From: an uncultured Lachnospiraceae bacterium
GTDB taxonomy: Bacteria > Bacillota > Clostridia > Lachnospirales > Lachnospiraceae
Assembly (NCBI GenBank): GCA_930972465.1
Contig: CAKNHF010000007.1
Location: forward strand, 35,964 to 99,963
Length of the DNA: 64,000 nt
Reading direction: 5' to 3'
A program made the translations under genes and the position numbers. Below the pieces are notes generated by a model. That model saw nothing but the letters and a program-made list of their open reading frames with translations. It was not told the origin of the DNA and made no database searches. Shown one piece after another: positions 9,491 through 19,576 of the stretch; positions within the stretch are counted from its first letter, which is position 1; every line of letters starts with the position of its first letter.

Positions 9491-10282
9491 ATGGAAGAAT
9501 GTCAAATTTATGTGGTTGCCCATAAAAAATTTCATTGCCCTGAAGGAAAGTTGTATTTGCCAATTCAGGTCGGTAATGGACAAGCCTTGCCCTATAAGTG
9601 TTTAAGAGATAACGTTGGGGAAAATATCTCAGAAAAAAATGGGACATATTGTGAATTAACGGCACTGTATTGGATCTGGAAAAATGTTACTCATATAAAA
9701 TATGTTGGTATTTGTCATTACAGAAGATATTTCAGTACTTCAGTCTTGAGCAATAGTCCTAAATTTTTTTTGAAAGAGAAGGAAATTTTGCGTATATTAA
9801 GTGACTATGATATTATTCTTCCTAAAAAAATAAATGTAAGGGAGAATATCAGAACTTTTTATTACAAATATGGTAAGGGCAGAGAAAAAGATTTATTCAC
9901 ACTTGATAGAATCATAAAAAATAATTTTAGTGATTATTATAATACTTATAAAAACGTAATGAGTCAAAAATCAGGATATTATTGTAATATGATGATTATA
10001 TCAAAAGAACGGTACGATGATTATTGTAGATGGCTGTTTCAGATTCTTTTTGAGTTAGAAAGAAAGATTAATCTAACAGGATATTCAAAAGAAGAAAAAA
10101 GAGTTTTCGGCTATATTTCAGAGATATTACTAAATGTATGGGTAAACGAAAATCAATTAAAAATAAAAGAATATCCAATTGCAAACACGGAGTTAAATCT
10201 GAAAAAAAGAATTCGTCGAAGTTTAAGCAATAAGGCTTATGCTATTATGAATGTAATACAGAGCTACAAAAGAAAAAAATAA
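9491..10282 (+). CDS. DUF4422 protein, probable glycosyltransferase
   Basis: A 263-aa protein matching the DUF4422 family, which is found almost only in capsule and exopolysaccharide loci. Visible family features are IYVVAHKKF at the N terminus, CELTALYWIWKN near residue 53, and the YVGICHYRRYF segment near residues 71-81, followed by a region around SGYYCNMMI. A good AGGAGA ribosome site lies before the ATG. The family is annotated as galactofuranosyl or similar transferases in some loci; that activity is inferred here, and the donor sugar is unknown. Confidence 0.85.
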   Translation: MEECQIYVVAHKKFHCPEGKLYLPIQVGNGQALPYKCLRDNVGENISEKNGTYCELTALYWIWKNVTHIKYVGICHYRRYFSTSVLSNSPKFFLKEKEILRILSDYDIILPKKINVRENIRTFYYKYGKGREKDLFTLDRIIKNNFSDYYNTYKNVMSQKSGYYCNMMIISKERYDDYCRWLFQILFELERKINLTGYSKEEKRVFGYISEILLNVWVNENQLKIKEYPIANTELNLKKRIRRSLSNKAYAIMNVIQSYKRKK

Positions 10283-10303
10283 GGGAAATGTAGTGAGAAT
10301 AAT

Positions 10304-11458
10304 ATGAAAGTTTTATATTTAGGAACAGACGGCAGTAAATCAGGCGCGAGTCTTTCAATGATAGGTGTAGCTAAAGAGGCCAGAAAATATGGGATAGAAG
10401 TAAGTATTATTATACCATCACATGGTGAGCTGGAAGAGGAATTAATTAAAGAAAAAATTCGATATAGTGTTGTGCCTACCTTTAATTGGATTGAAGAAAA
10501 AAACAAAAAGCCTTTGATTACACATGTGAAAAGGTGGATAAAAAAAATATGGAATTTATGGGGCGAACATAGGATTTATTCAATAATGAAAAAAGAAAAT
10601 CCGGATATAGTTCATTTAAATACAATATGTTCGGGATCAGGTGCAATTTCTGCTATAAGACAGAAGAGAAAGCTTGTATGGCATATTAGAGAATTTGTGG
10701 AAGAAGATCACGGATATCGCTTTTGGGATAAGAAAAAGACTTATAAATTATTGAGCAGAGCAGAGCTTATAATAGCTATATCAAAGAGCGTTTATGACAA
10801 GTTTTCAAGAGATTTGCCGAATGCAGATATAAAAGTGATTTATAATGGGGTTGATGTAGATAAATTTTTAAATAGTAATCACCAAATATTTTCTAATCTA
10901 CCAAGGATAGATATATTAATGGGAGGAAGTATAGCAGAAAGCAAGGGGCAACATGAATTGATTGAAGCTGCTAAGCTGCTAAAATCAGATAAGGAACATG
11001 AATATAAAATTCATTTTGCAGGCAAAGCCAGGCCAGAATATCTCGAAAAGTTAAAATGTATGGTTATTCAATATGAGCTCGCCCATATGGTAGAATTTGA
11101 GGGTTTTAAAGACAATATGAATCAGATTTGGGCTAAGGCAGATATAGCTGTCGTTTGTTCTAGAGCTGAAGCTTTTGGAAGGGTAACCGTGGAAGCAATG
11201 CTTTCCGGAGCATTAGTTATAGGTGCTAATACGGCAGGTACTTCAGAATTAATAGATAATATGAAAACAGGGTTGTTATATAAGCAGGGAGACAGCAGAG
11301 ACTTGGCATCAGCAATTAAATATGCAGCTCAGAATAATAAAATGATGAAAAAAATAGCCTATGAGGGACAAAAACAAGCAGAAGAAAAATATACCTCAGT
11401 CAGAAACGCGAAAGAAATCGTTCAGGCTTATCAGGAGATACTCAGAATATATGGGTGA
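10304..11458 (+). CDS. Family 4 glycosyltransferase
   Basis: A 384-aa GT-B enzyme. The N-terminal domain begins MKVLYLGTDGSKSGASLSM, a variant of the usual GGA loop. The linker contains VIYNGVDVDKF, and the C-terminal domain has MGGSIAESKGQHELIEAA and the EAFGRVTVEAMLSG region with the two glutamates of retaining GT4 enzymes. The length is complete. The ribosome site is weak (a GAGAA stretch). A flippase gene follows 6 bases after the stop. Donor and acceptor are unknown. Confidence 0.87.
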   Translation: MKVLYLGTDGSKSGASLSMIGVAKEARKYGIEVSIIIPSHGELEEELIKEKIRYSVVPTFNWIEEKNKKPLITHVKRWIKKIWNLWGEHRIYSIMKKENPDIVHLNTICSGSGAISAIRQKRKLVWHIREFVEEDHGYRFWDKKKTYKLLSRAELIIAISKSVYDKFSRDLPNADIKVIYNGVDVDKFLNSNHQIFSNLPRIDILMGGSIAESKGQHELIEAAKLLKSDKEHEYKIHFAGKARPEYLEKLKCMVIQYELAHMVEFEGFKDNMNQIWAKADIAVVCSRAEAFGRVTVEAMLSGALVIGANTAGTSELIDNMKTGLLYKQGDSRDLASAIKYAAQNNKMMKKIAYEGQKQAEEKYTSVRNAKEIVQAYQEILRIYG

Positions 11459-11464
11459 TTTATA

Positions 11465-12922
11465 ATGAATATAAAAAAGAACTTAATTTTAAATAGTTCC
11501 TATCAATTATTAAATATAATTGTACCGTTGATTACATCCCCTTATTTATCTAGAGTGATAGGAGCAGAGGGGATTGGTATATACTCATACTATAATTCTA
11601 TTGCATATTACTTTATACTTTTTATTATGTTAGGACTGAATAATTATGGTAATAGAACAATTGCCAGAGTTCGGGACAATAAGTACCATTTAAGTGAGAA
11701 TTTTATAGAAATATATTTCATGCAGTTTGTTACTGGAATAATATGTATTTCAGTCTACATTTTTTTTGTGTTTTTTTTCGTTAGAGACAATATAATTGTT
11801 GCTCTATTAAATATAATATATGTTTTGTCGGGGCTATTTGATATAAATTGGTTTTTTTCCGGATTAGAAAAATTTAAAATAATAGTTATAAGAAACGCAT
11901 TAATTAAACTAGGGTCTCTAATTGCAATATTAAGTTTCGTTAAACAAAGAGACGATCTGGAAATATATGTTTTTATTATAGCATTTTCTACTTTAATATC
12001 CCAGATTTCAGTCTGGCCATTTTTAAAAAGAGAAGTGGTATGGATTCGTCCTCAGTGGAGAAAGATAAAACGGCATATTAAACCTAATTTGGTTTTATTT
12101 ATTCCGGTTATTGCAGTTAGTCTATACAAAATTATGGATAAGATAATGATCGGACTATTGAGTACCAAAGAAGAAGTGGGATTTTACGAAAACTCTGAAA
12201 GGATAATTAATATTCCGCAAGCGCTGATAAATTCTTTAGGTACAGTAATGTTGCCTAGAATAACAAATCTGCTTGCACAAGGCAAACAAAAAAAGAGTAA
12301 GCAGTATACAAGAGATTCCATGCAATATGCGATGATAATGTCTATGGGTGCGGCTTTCGGGTTAATAGGAATTTCTACAAATTTTGCAACTTGGTTTTTT
12401 GGGGATGAGTTTGATGAGTGTGCAATTTTGATTGCTTTCCTGGCGCCAACAATTATTTTTAATGCTTGGGCAAATGTTATAAGAACGCAGTATTTGATTC
12501 CTTTAAATAAAGATAAAAGTTATATAGTCTCTGTATCACTGGGAGCAATAGTTAATTTAATTATTAATTATATGTTGATTGGAAAATTAGGGGCATTTGG
12601 GGCCGTTATTGGTACAATAATTGCTGAGTTTGTGGTTATGTTTGTCCAGACATTATATGTTTATAAAGAGATAGAAGTTATAAAGTATATAAAAGATAAT
12701 ATACTGTTTTTATTTTCCGGATGTATTATGTTTGGTGTAACAAAATTAGTAAGTTTTATGGAACTAAACGGATTAATAAAATTAGTTTTACAGATTGCCA
12801 CAGGAGCAGTAGTATATCTATCAGTAGGAATGTTATTACTCGCATTAGTAGATAGAGATAGAGCAAAGTATATTTTTAATAGTTTGGTGAATAGGAATGA
12901 AAAAAATAGGAGAAAAAATTAA
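11465..12922 (+). CDS. Polysaccharide flippase (Wzx-like), copy 2
   Basis: A 485-aa membrane protein with about 12-14 helices and the classical Wzx opening (LNSSYQLLNIIVPLITSPYLSRVIG). It would flip the undecaprenyl-linked repeat unit outward. It is only distantly similar to the flippase at 8-1450 and is far more AT-rich, so it is not a recent duplication of it. The 3' end overlaps the next gene by 26 bases, indicating translational coupling. Having two flippases in one locus suggests either two polymers or a modular side-chain system. Confidence 0.88.
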   Translation: MNIKKNLILNSSYQLLNIIVPLITSPYLSRVIGAEGIGIYSYYNSIAYYFILFIMLGLNNYGNRTIARVRDNKYHLSENFIEIYFMQFVTGIICISVYIFFVFFFVRDNIIVALLNIIYVLSGLFDINWFFSGLEKFKIIVIRNALIKLGSLIAILSFVKQRDDLEIYVFIIAFSTLISQISVWPFLKREVVWIRPQWRKIKRHIKPNLVLFIPVIAVSLYKIMDKIMIGLLSTKEEVGFYENSERIINIPQALINSLGTVMLPRITNLLAQGKQKKSKQYTRDSMQYAMIMSMGAAFGLIGISTNFATWFFGDEFDECAILIAFLAPTIIFNAWANVIRTQYLIPLNKDKSYIVSVSLGAIVNLIINYMLIGKLGAFGAVIGTIIAEFVVMFVQTLYVYKEIEVIKYIKDNILFLFSGCIMFGVTKLVSFMELNGLIKLVLQIATGAVVYLSVGMLLLALVDRDRAKYIFNSLVNRNEKNRRKN

Positions 12923-14813
12923 AGAAGTACGTTATCAGAATAAAAAAATGTTATATGCAATGATGATTACATTTTTATGTGCTTTTATTGTTAAAAGTGT
13001 TTTTTGTGTTTTTGCACTTCCTGTTAGGACATTGTCGGATGAGGTGGCAACAATTTCAGGAGCGGCTTACTTAGCTGGATATGATTGGTCATCAGTTGTT
13101 TCAAATGCTGGATATTATGGAGTTGGATTTACCTCATTACTATCAGTTTTCTTTTTGATCTTTGAAAATCCAGTATATATATATCGTAGTATGCTGATAG
13201 TATGCGCATTAGTTCAAAGTATGTCCGTTTTTCTGGTATTTTATGTATGTATACATTATTGTAGAATAAAAAATGTTTTAGCTGTTTCACTTATTGCATT
13301 GAGCAGTTCCTTTTTTGTTGTTACAAGAGCAACTATTGTCTATAACGAACACATATTAATTCTTATTTCATGGATTTGTATGATTTTGTTATTGAAACTG
13401 GTTGAATATAGTGAAAATAAGAATAAAAAGCGTTGCTATACATTTGGGTTGATGATCTGCCTTGCATATTCACTCACAATACATACGAGAGCATTAATAT
13501 TATGGATTGCTTTAGTTGTAACAGTAGTTTTTTGGGGCTGGATAAAAAAGAAATGGTTAGTTTCTCCAGGTGTAGTTGCGTTGACAGGTGTGGTAGGGTA
13601 CGTTTTCAGCCAAATGTATATTAAAAATATGCAGACTCAAATTTGGACAGCATCGGAAGGCCAATCTTTACGAAATGCCAGTATACCTGTGCCTGAAGTT
13701 AATATGGATCTATTTAGTGCAGATAAATGGCAGGCTTGGCTAAATATCGTTTTAGGTCAATTAAACACTATTAATATTTTTTCCGGAGGGCTGCTAATTC
13801 TGTTTTTAGTTTTTTTTGTCTATGTTTTATGGAAAACATTTATTAAAGACAAAAGTTTTAAATTAGAATTGGAGAATAAAGATATATATATATTTGTGCC
13901 TGTTATAGCATTTTTTTCTCTCTGTGTTGCGATGACAATTTTTGCACAATCGTTTACATGGCTACCTGGAGCAGCTACTTCATTAGCAGAAGGAATTTAC
14001 AATACAAATTATGGTACCAAAGCGTTTACGTATGTTCGATATATGGGACCTTATTGTGGACCGTTATTTATGGTGGGATGTATTTGGCTTTATCAATCAG
14101 TCTCAAAAAAACATTCTATAGGGATATATTATAAAACAGGTTTGGCTGTTCTTATTTCCGTCAGCATTTATTGGGTGGCATGTATCGTACCGTATTTTCA
14201 TCAGACTACAGCAACTAATGTTTTAGAGGTGCTGATCCCATTTTCTCTATCTACAGTAGAAATTGAACATGCCAGATTATCGGTTATTTTGCCAGCAACT
14301 GCCATTGTAATAGTATTGTACAGTTGCTATGGATTTTTAATAAAAAAGCATAAAATAAATGCTATTTTAATTATTACATGTGTGATTCTCATATATCAAT
14401 ATGCGTATGATGCTGTATACTGGGATTTCCCTACACAAACAAATAATTATTACAAAATCGGATATGATGTCAGCAATTATATTCGAGAAGTAGAAAACGA
14501 AGTAGATTTGCCTGATAAAATATATGTACAAGACGTAAGGGATATTACAGATCATCAAATTTTTTACGAGATTCAGTTTTTATTATATGATTATCGGGTT
14601 ATTCCATTAGATAAAGAAAGTTATTCAGTTGGTGAGGAAGATTTTATATTAGTTACAAATGAATCGGATACGGAAAAAATAAATGAATGGGTATCATTAG
14701 GGTGTCGATATGTTAATTTTGATGACTATTATATATTAATAGGGGGAACGGATTTGCAGCAGCAGTTTATTGATAACCAAATAGAATTAACGGAATATAT
14801 AGAATTGAATTGA
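12897..14813 (+). CDS. Large polytopic membrane protein, probable GT-C-type glycosyltransferase, copy 2
   Basis: A 638-aa protein with multiple membrane helices, an acidic pair (Asp48-Glu49) in the first external loop, and a soluble C-terminal domain. It shares a string of motifs with the 610-aa protein at 1590-3422: AGYDWS (60-65), YYGVGF, ATIVYNE, HTRA, AWLNIVLGQ and QSFTWLPG. In both places the gene follows a flippase gene, so a two-gene module is present twice. The GT-C type is inferred from the acidic pair and topology; a polymerase role is possible. The start overlaps the flippase gene. Confidence 0.7.
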   Translation: MKKIGEKIKEVRYQNKKMLYAMMITFLCAFIVKSVFCVFALPVRTLSDEVATISGAAYLAGYDWSSVVSNAGYYGVGFTSLLSVFFLIFENPVYIYRSMLIVCALVQSMSVFLVFYVCIHYCRIKNVLAVSLIALSSSFFVVTRATIVYNEHILILISWICMILLLKLVEYSENKNKKRCYTFGLMICLAYSLTIHTRALILWIALVVTVVFWGWIKKKWLVSPGVVALTGVVGYVFSQMYIKNMQTQIWTASEGQSLRNASIPVPEVNMDLFSADKWQAWLNIVLGQLNTINIFSGGLLILFLVFFVYVLWKTFIKDKSFKLELENKDIYIFVPVIAFFSLCVAMTIFAQSFTWLPGAATSLAEGIYNTNYGTKAFTYVRYMGPYCGPLFMVGCIWLYQSVSKKHSIGIYYKTGLAVLISVSIYWVACIVPYFHQTTATNVLEVLIPFSLSTVEIEHARLSVILPATAIVIVLYSCYGFLIKKHKINAILIITCVILIYQYAYDAVYWDFPTQTNNYYKIGYDVSNYIREVENEVDLPDKIYVQDVRDITDHQIFYEIQFLLYDYRVIPLDKESYSVGEEDFILVTNESDTEKINEWVSLGCRYVNFDDYYILIGGTDLQQQFIDNQIELTEYIELN

Positions 14814-14822
14814 GGATTCAAT

Positions 14823-15866
14823 ATGGAATACCAAAGAAAAAAGTACCTAGATATTGCAAAAGGAATAGGAATTATACTTGTGGTCTGGGCACATGCGAAT
14901 GGACCGGGATCGCGATATATTAATTTATTTCATATGCCATTGTTTTTCTTTATTTCAGGAATACTGTTTAATGAAAATGACAGTTGCGAGACATTTATAG
15001 TTAAAAAAGTCAAATCATTATATATTCCCTTTGTATTATGGAATGTATTGATTTATTTCATAGAGTATAGTGCCAGAATTGCCTTAGAAGGTAAAACTTT
15101 TAATTTGGACACATATATAAGTTTGGTATTTCAAATTGAGGCGGGAGTTAACAAAGCTTCATTTTTGGGTGCAACATGGTTTTTAGCAGCTCTATTTTGG
15201 ATTACGGTCTTTTATAAGGTTATATATACTTATTTATTAAACCATACTGAGCATGCTGAAATTGTTATGTTCTTACTCTCGACGTTTATGGCAATAATCG
15301 CATTTAAGATCACCTTTCCGTATTTTATAAGCCGAACAATAATATGCAGTTTGTTTTATTCAGCGGGACATTTAACAAGTAAATTAATACCTATGCTTTT
15401 AGCACAGAAAGGGAAGTATTGGTTTTCCGGATTACTTTTTGTGATATTTATATTTATAAATAATTCTAATTATGCCAATATGGGACAAAATCAATATAAT
15501 AATTCGATTTGTTTTGTGATTGGTGCATTTTTGGGAACTGTTGCATTAATTATTGTATCGAAAGGTATTGAAGATTTTACAGAAAAGTTGGCTCAACTTT
15601 TGGAGTGTCTTGGTAAAAATAGTATAACAATTGTAATATGGCAGTTTATTGCGTTTATTCCTGTGTTTTTGATTCAGGCAGTAAACGACAATATTCCTTT
15701 GAAAGATATATTACTGCTTTTATATCAACAGCATACTTATAATACAGAAGCATTTGGGTGGATATGGTACTGTATTACAGGGATTTTTATTCCTGTTCTG
15801 GTTGGAATGTTATTGAAAGATACTTTTATAAATAAAGTATTAAAAAAATTATATATGGTAAGATAA
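14823..15866 (+). CDS. Acyltransferase family 3 membrane protein
   Basis: A 347-aa protein with about ten membrane helices. It opens with YLDIAKGIGIILVVWAHAN, which carries the conserved histidine of the acyltransferase-3 family in the first helix (the usual R-x10-H spacing is altered), followed by FHMPLFFFISGILF. Such proteins O-acetylate surface sugars, moving the acyl group across the membrane. GAGGATT lies at a workable distance before the ATG. It is the last AT-rich gene of the cassette. The modified sugar is unknown. Confidence 0.85.
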   Translation: MEYQRKKYLDIAKGIGIILVVWAHANGPGSRYINLFHMPLFFFISGILFNENDSCETFIVKKVKSLYIPFVLWNVLIYFIEYSARIALEGKTFNLDTYISLVFQIEAGVNKASFLGATWFLAALFWITVFYKVIYTYLLNHTEHAEIVMFLLSTFMAIIAFKITFPYFISRTIICSLFYSAGHLTSKLIPMLLAQKGKYWFSGLLFVIFIFINNSNYANMGQNQYNNSICFVIGAFLGTVALIIVSKGIEDFTEKLAQLLECLGKNSITIVIWQFIAFIPVFLIQAVNDNIPLKDILLLLYQQHTYNTEAFGWIWYCITGIFIPVLVGMLLKDTFINKVLKKLYMVR

Positions 15867-15971
15867 TTAGCCAAAGACATAAGAGATATATAATACCCTA
15901 AAAGGCAGGAGAGCTTGTGTGCAAAATTTTGATAAAAAGAGTTTAATGTAGAACAGAAGGAGGGACTCCAC

Positions 15972-16868
15972 ATGAAAGGTATCATTCTCGCCGGCGGTTC
16001 CGGCACACGACTGTATCCGTTGACCATGGTCACATCGAAGCAGCTGCTTCCGATCTATGACAAGCCGATGATCTATTATCCGATGTCCGTTCTCATGAAC
16101 GCGGGAATCCGGGATATCCTGATAATTTCTACGCCGCAGGACACCCCCAGGTTCCATGAACTGCTGGGTGACGGGCATCAGTTTGGTGTAAAGCTCTCGT
16201 ATGAAATCCAGCCCAGCCCGGATGGACTGGCACAGGCTTTTATCATAGGCGAGAAGTTCATCGGAGACGAGTGCGTTGCGATGGTTCTGGGAGACAATAT
16301 CTTCGCGGGGCATGGCTTGAAGAAGCGGCTGAAAGCCGCTGTTGCAAATGCGGAATCGGGAAAAGGCGCGACTGTATTCGGCTATTATGTGGATGATCCG
16401 GAACGTTTTGGCATTGTCGAGTTTGATCACGATGGGACAGTGGTTTCAATTGAAGAGAAGCCGGAAAATCCTAAGAGCAATTACTGTGTTACGGGACTCT
16501 ATTTTTATGATAACCATGTTGTAGAATATGCAAAGAGTCTGAAACCGAGCGCCAGAGGGGAATTGGAGATTACGGATCTGAACAAGATGTATCTTGAGCA
16601 TCAGAGCCTTCATGTAGAACTCCTTGGTCAGGGATTTACATGGCTTGACACAGGAACCCATGAAAGTCTCGTAGAGGCGACCAATTTTGTTAAGACGATG
16701 GAGTCTCATCAACACCGGAAGATTGCCTGCCTGGAGGAGATTGCTTACCTGAACGGGTGGATCACAAGGGAAGATGTACTGAAGGTATATGAGATACTGA
16801 AAAAGAATCAGTACGGTCAGTATCTGAAAGATGTGCTGGACGGAAAATTCCAGGACGGTCTGTATTAG
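15972..16868 (+). CDS. rmlA: Glucose-1-phosphate thymidylyltransferase
   Basis: First step of dTDP-L-rhamnose synthesis: glucose-1-phosphate plus dTTP gives dTDP-glucose and pyrophosphate. The 298-aa protein has the nucleotidyltransferase signature [16 protein letters not shown] at residues 3-18, KPMIYYP, and the sugar-binding EKPENPKSN region. The length is normal. AGGAGGG precedes the ATG. Base composition returns to the general value here, right after the AT-rich block. It is followed by rmlB, rmlD and rmlC in one transcript. Confidence 0.95.
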   Translation: MKGIILAGGSGTRLYPLTMVTSKQLLPIYDKPMIYYPMSVLMNAGIRDILIISTPQDTPRFHELLGDGHQFGVKLSYEIQPSPDGLAQAFIIGEKFIGDECVAMVLGDNIFAGHGLKKRLKAAVANAESGKGATVFGYYVDDPERFGIVEFDHDGTVVSIEEKPENPKSNYCVTGLYFYDNHVVEYAKSLKPSARGELEITDLNKMYLEHQSLHVELLGQGFTWLDTGTHESLVEATNFVKTMESHQHRKIACLEEIAYLNGWITREDVLKVYEILKKNQYGQYLKDVLDGKFQDGLY

Positions 16869-16908
16869 ACCGCGCAGAAATACAAAGTCATTACAAGGAG
16901 AAGAAACA

Positions 16909-17928
16909 ATGAATATTATCGTAACCGGCGGCGCCGGGTTTATCGGAAGCAATTTTATATTTCACATGTTAGATAAATATCCGGATTACAGGATTATCTG
17001 CCTGGATTGTCTGACCTATGCGGGCAATCTGTCCACACTTGAACCTGTGATGGGAAATCCGAATTTCCGTTTCGTGAAAGAGAGCATTACAGACCGTGAT
17101 GCTGTTTATAAACTTTTTGAGGAGGAGCATCCGGATGTTGTGGTGAATTTTGCCGCGGAGAGTCATGTAGACAGATCAATTGAGAATCCGGAAATATTCC
17201 TTGATACAAACATCAAGGGAACGGCCGTGCTTATGGATGCGTGCAGGAAATACGGTATTACAAGGTATCATCAGGTATCCACGGATGAAGTATACGGCGA
17301 TCTGCCGCTGGACAGGCCTGATTTGTTTTTCACTGAGGAGACTCCGCTTCATACGAGCAGTCCCTACAGTGCATCAAAGGCTTCGGCGGATCTGCTGGTT
17401 CTTGCATATCACAGGACCTACGGGCTGCCGGTGACAATCAGCAGATGTTCCAATAATTATGGACCCTATCATTTTCCGGAGAAACTGATCCCTTTGATGA
17501 TAGCCAACGCCCTGAATGACAAGCCTCTTCCGGTATATGGAAAAGGGGAGAACGTGCGCGACTGGCTTTATGTGGAAGATCACTGCAAGGCGATCGATTT
17601 GATTATCCACAAGGGGCGTGTCGGAGAGGTCTATAATATTGGCGGACATAATGAGATGAAGAATACTGATATTGTAAAGATCATATGCAAGGAGCTTGGA
17701 AAACCGGAGAGCCTTATCACCTACGTGACAGATCGGAAAGGGCATGACATGAGATATGCCATTGATCCGACGAAGATTCACAATGAACTGGGCTGGCTTC
17801 CGGAGACAAAGTTTGCAGACGGTATAAAGAAGACGATCAGGTGGTATCTGGAACACAAAGACTGGTGGGAGACTATCATTTCCGGCGAGTATCAGAACTA
17901 CTATGAGAAAATGTATGGGAACCGTTAG
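16909..17928 (+). CDS. rmlB: dTDP-glucose 4,6-dehydratase
   Basis: Converts dTDP-glucose to dTDP-4-keto-6-deoxyglucose. The 339-aa extended short-chain dehydrogenase has the NAD motif TGGAGFIGSNF at residues 5-15, the substrate-binding ESHVDRSI, a catalytic STDEVYG segment and the YSASKAS motif with the active tyrosine and lysine. The frame is open from 16831, but AAGGAGAAG before 16909 and the family N terminus fix the start. Second gene of the rml operon. Confidence 0.95.
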   Translation: MNIIVTGGAGFIGSNFIFHMLDKYPDYRIICLDCLTYAGNLSTLEPVMGNPNFRFVKESITDRDAVYKLFEEEHPDVVVNFAAESHVDRSIENPEIFLDTNIKGTAVLMDACRKYGITRYHQVSTDEVYGDLPLDRPDLFFTEETPLHTSSPYSASKASADLLVLAYHRTYGLPVTISRCSNNYGPYHFPEKLIPLMIANALNDKPLPVYGKGENVRDWLYVEDHCKAIDLIIHKGRVGEVYNIGGHNEMKNTDIVKIICKELGKPESLITYVTDRKGHDMRYAIDPTKIHNELGWLPETKFADGIKKTIRWYLEHKDWWETIISGEYQNYYEKMYGNR

Positions 17929-17945
17929 TCAGGAGGAGAGCGCGA

Positions 17946-18887
17946 ATGAAGGTTTTTGTTACGGGAGCGGCAGGACAGCTTGGGCATGATGTGCTGAACG
18001 AGCTGGCTGCACGCGGTCATGAGGGCATCGGCTCGGATATAAAAGAGGCGTACAGCGGAGTGTGTGATGGAACAGCGGCTGAGAAAATGCCGTACATCCC
18101 GCTGGATATTACGGACGCGGATGCAGTCAGGCGCGTATTGGAGAATGTATGGCCTGACGTGGTTGTACATTGTGCGGCCTGGACGGCGGTGGACCTGGCG
18201 GAAGAGGAAGAAAAGCAGGAGACAGTGCGTGCCGTAAATGCGGAAGGAACGCGAAATATAGCGGCATTGTGCAGGGATCTTGGGGCTAAGATGGTCTATA
18301 TCAGTACAGATTATGTGTTCAATGGAGAAGGACAGGAGCCGTGGCAGCCGGACTGCAAGGATTACAGTCCTCTGAATGTTTACGGGAGGACAAAGCTGGA
18401 GGGAGAACTGGCCGTATCAGAGATCCTGGACAAATATTTTATTGTCCGTATTGCCTGGGTATTTGGCAAAAGCGGAAAGAACTTTATCCGCACCATGCTG
18501 AATGTGGGAAAGAATCATGACAGGCTGACAGTGGTGAATGACCAGATCGGCACACCGACTTATACCTATGATCTTGCCAGACTGCTTGTGGACATGATAG
18601 AGACAGAAAAGTATGGTTATTATCATGCGACCAACGAGGGCGGATATATAAGCTGGTATGATTTCTCGGTTGAGATTTTCCGGCAGGCTGCGGAGATGGG
18701 GCATCCGGAGTATGATGCGGGGCATCTGACAGTGGTGCCTGTAACGACGGAGGAATACGGAATATCCAAAGCTGCGCGGCCGTTCAACAGCCGTCTGGAC
18801 AGAAGCAAACTTGCAGAGAACGGGTTTGAGCCGCTTCCGGACTGGAAGGACGCGCTGAGCCGCTATCTGAAGGAAATAGAGCTTTAA
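17946..18887 (+). CDS. rmlD: dTDP-4-dehydrorhamnose reductase
   Basis: Final step to dTDP-L-rhamnose, an NAD(P)H-dependent reduction. The 313-aa protein starts KVFVTGAAGQLGHDV, has the STDYVFNGEG region and the NVYGRTKLEGE motif with the catalytic tyrosine and lysine, then an RIAWVFGKSGKNF segment. GGAGGAGAG precedes the ATG 18 bases after rmlB. The gene order rmlA-B-D-C differs from the common ABCD or BDAC orders but still provides the whole pathway. Confidence 0.94.
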   Translation: MKVFVTGAAGQLGHDVLNELAARGHEGIGSDIKEAYSGVCDGTAAEKMPYIPLDITDADAVRRVLENVWPDVVVHCAAWTAVDLAEEEEKQETVRAVNAEGTRNIAALCRDLGAKMVYISTDYVFNGEGQEPWQPDCKDYSPLNVYGRTKLEGELAVSEILDKYFIVRIAWVFGKSGKNFIRTMLNVGKNHDRLTVVNDQIGTPTYTYDLARLLVDMIETEKYGYYHATNEGGYISWYDFSVEIFRQAAEMGHPEYDAGHLTVVPVTTEEYGISKAARPFNSRLDRSKLAENGFEPLPDWKDALSRYLKEIEL

Positions 18888-18900
18888 GGGAGAGAAGGAA

Positions 18901-19497
18901 ATGGGACAGATCAGGGTAGAGAAGAATGCAGGAGGAATCGAGGGACTCTGTGTGATAGAGCCGGCGGTGCACGGCGATTCCAGGGGATATTTTATGGAGA
19001 CATACAATCAGCGTGATATGGAGGAGGCCGGCCTTACAATGACATTTGTTCAGGATAATCAGTCCTGTTCGACGAAAGGGGTCTTAAGAGGACTTCATTT
19101 TCAGAAACAATATCCTCAGGGGAAACTGGTAAGGGTGATACGGGGCAGCGTATATGATGTTGCCGTCGATCTCAGAGAGGGAAGCGAAACGTATGGCAAA
19201 TGGTGCGGAATGGAACTCTCGGAGGAAAACAAGAAACAGTTTTATATTCCCGAAGGATTTGCCCACGGATTTCTTGTGCTGAGTGACGTCGCAGAATTCT
19301 GCTATAAGTGTACAGATTTCTACCATCCCGGAGATGAAGGGGGACTGGCATGGAATGATCCCGTGATCGGCGTAAACTGGCCGGGAGTAAACGGGGAATA
19401 TGACGGCACGGCTTCCGCAGAAGGGTACTCTATGGAGGACGGGACAAAACTGATCTTGAGTGACAAGGATCAAAAGTGGCCGGGACTGGAGAAATAG
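18901..19497 (+). CDS. rmlC: dTDP-4-dehydrorhamnose 3,5-epimerase
   Basis: Epimerises carbons 3 and 5 of the keto sugar before RmlD acts. The 198-aa cupin protein shows the family landmarks GDSRGYFMETYN, VQDNQSCSTKGVLRGLHFQ with the catalytic histidine, and FYIPEGFAHGFLVLSD. The length is normal. AGAAGGAA lies just before the ATG. It closes the rml operon; the next gene is 79 bases away. Confidence 0.94.
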   Translation: MGQIRVEKNAGGIEGLCVIEPAVHGDSRGYFMETYNQRDMEEAGLTMTFVQDNQSCSTKGVLRGLHFQKQYPQGKLVRVIRGSVYDVAVDLREGSETYGKWCGMELSEENKKQFYIPEGFAHGFLVLSDVAEFCYKCTDFYHPGDEGGLAWNDPVIGVNWPGVNGEYDGTASAEGYSMEDGTKLILSDKDQKWPGLEK

Positions 19498-19576
19498 AAG
19501 AGCAGGGATGAATATTGACATCATCTGAAACAGATATCCGCAATACAGAATATTCAAGGCGAAAGGGGGAGAAACT

